From the NCBI GenBank assembly GCA_028687935.1, contig JAQTZE010000001.1, positions 279,633 through 343,632 on the forward strand: DNA of 64,000 nucleotides, in the 5' to 3' direction. This stretch comes from Sulfurimonas sp. GTDB taxonomy: Bacteria; Campylobacterota; Campylobacteria; Campylobacterales; Sulfurimonadaceae. The translations under genes and the position numbers were made by a program. The notes beneath the pieces are model-generated. The model did no database searches. It saw only the letters and a list, made by a program, of their open reading frames with translations, and was not told the origin of the DNA. The number at the start of each line of letters is the position of its first letter. Position 1 is the first letter of the stretch. Below, piece after piece: positions 63,522 through 64,000 of this stretch.

Positions 63522-64000
63522 AGCACGTCTTTAGTACTTGGGATACCTACTCTCTCATTTTTAGCCGTTGCTCTACGAAGAGCCACAGCCAAAGACTTAA
63601 ACGCAGCCTCAATAAGGTGGTGTCTGTTTTTTCCTCTATGAGTAACAATATGTGCACTGATTCTTGCGTTGAGGACAAAAGCTCTAAAGAACTCTTCCAC
63701 AAGTTCTGTATCAAAATGCCCTACTTTGCCATGTACATCTACTTCATAAACTAAAAATGGTCTATTACTTAAATCAAGATCACAGCCAACGCAAGCTTCA
63801 TCCATAACGATATTGGCACTTCCAAAACGCTCCATTCCTACGATTGGATAGAGTGCATCCGCGACTAAAGAGCCTAGCACGATACCAATGTCTTCAACAC
63901 TGTGGTGATCATCGATGTGCGTATCACCTTTACAGTCGATAGTAATATCTATAAGAGTGTGTTTTGAAAAGCTCGCAAGCATATGATCTAAAAAACCTAC
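63518..64000 (-). CDS. hisB: Imidazoleglycerol-phosphate dehydratase, N terminus beyond the window
   Basis: DDHHSVEDIGIVLGSLVADAL; RFGSANIVMDEACVGCDLDLSNRPFLVYE. The frame stays open to the window end (VGFLDHM...). Confidence 0.94.
   Translation of the reverse strand, partial: VGFLDHMLASFSKHTLIDITIDCKGDTHIDDHHSVEDIGIVLGSLVADALYPIVGMERFGSANIVMDEACVGCDLDLSNRPFLVYEVDVHGKVGHFDTELVEEFFRAFVLNARISAHIVTHRGKNRHHLIEAAFKSLAVALRRATAKNERVGIPSTKDVL

Overview
AT-rich, gene-dense chromosomal window from a Campylobacterota (epsilonproteobacterial) genome, probably Sulfurimonas-like. The lineage is inferred from gene content: an rTCA-type block (icd monomeric, mdh, fumC, sucCD, oorDABC), acnB, epsilon-type GltX, and the flagellar and lipid A genes. 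Nearly all large ORFs are recognisable housekeeping genes. RNA genes: tRNA-Leu(CAA), tRNA-Glu(TTC) and RNase P RNA (rnpB). One degraded IS30-family element lies just downstream of tRNA-Glu. I saw no rRNA, CRISPR array, prophage or classical defence island. The most striking signal is not a gene. The heptamer TGCGTTT/AAACGCA occurs about 110 times by eye (about 1.7 per kb, both strands, several reading frames). Composition predicts roughly 8-10, and each variant with a different first base occurs only about 10 times. This resembles a DNA-uptake-like or other genome-wide iterated signal. Other leads: four helically phased TetR-type operators between tetR and rnpB; an identical 23-bp dyad over the probable -10 region of secA and just upstream of mrdA; a receiver-RHH response regulator; an HMA metallochaperone-like gene inside the sucCD-oor block; a GlnRS-YqeY fusion divergent from a GluRS with an altered KMSK motif; a head-to-head coding overlap of mltG with an AsmA-like gene; and a MurF-like protein that appears to lack the ATP-binding centre. 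All counts and coordinates were made by eye and should be recomputed.
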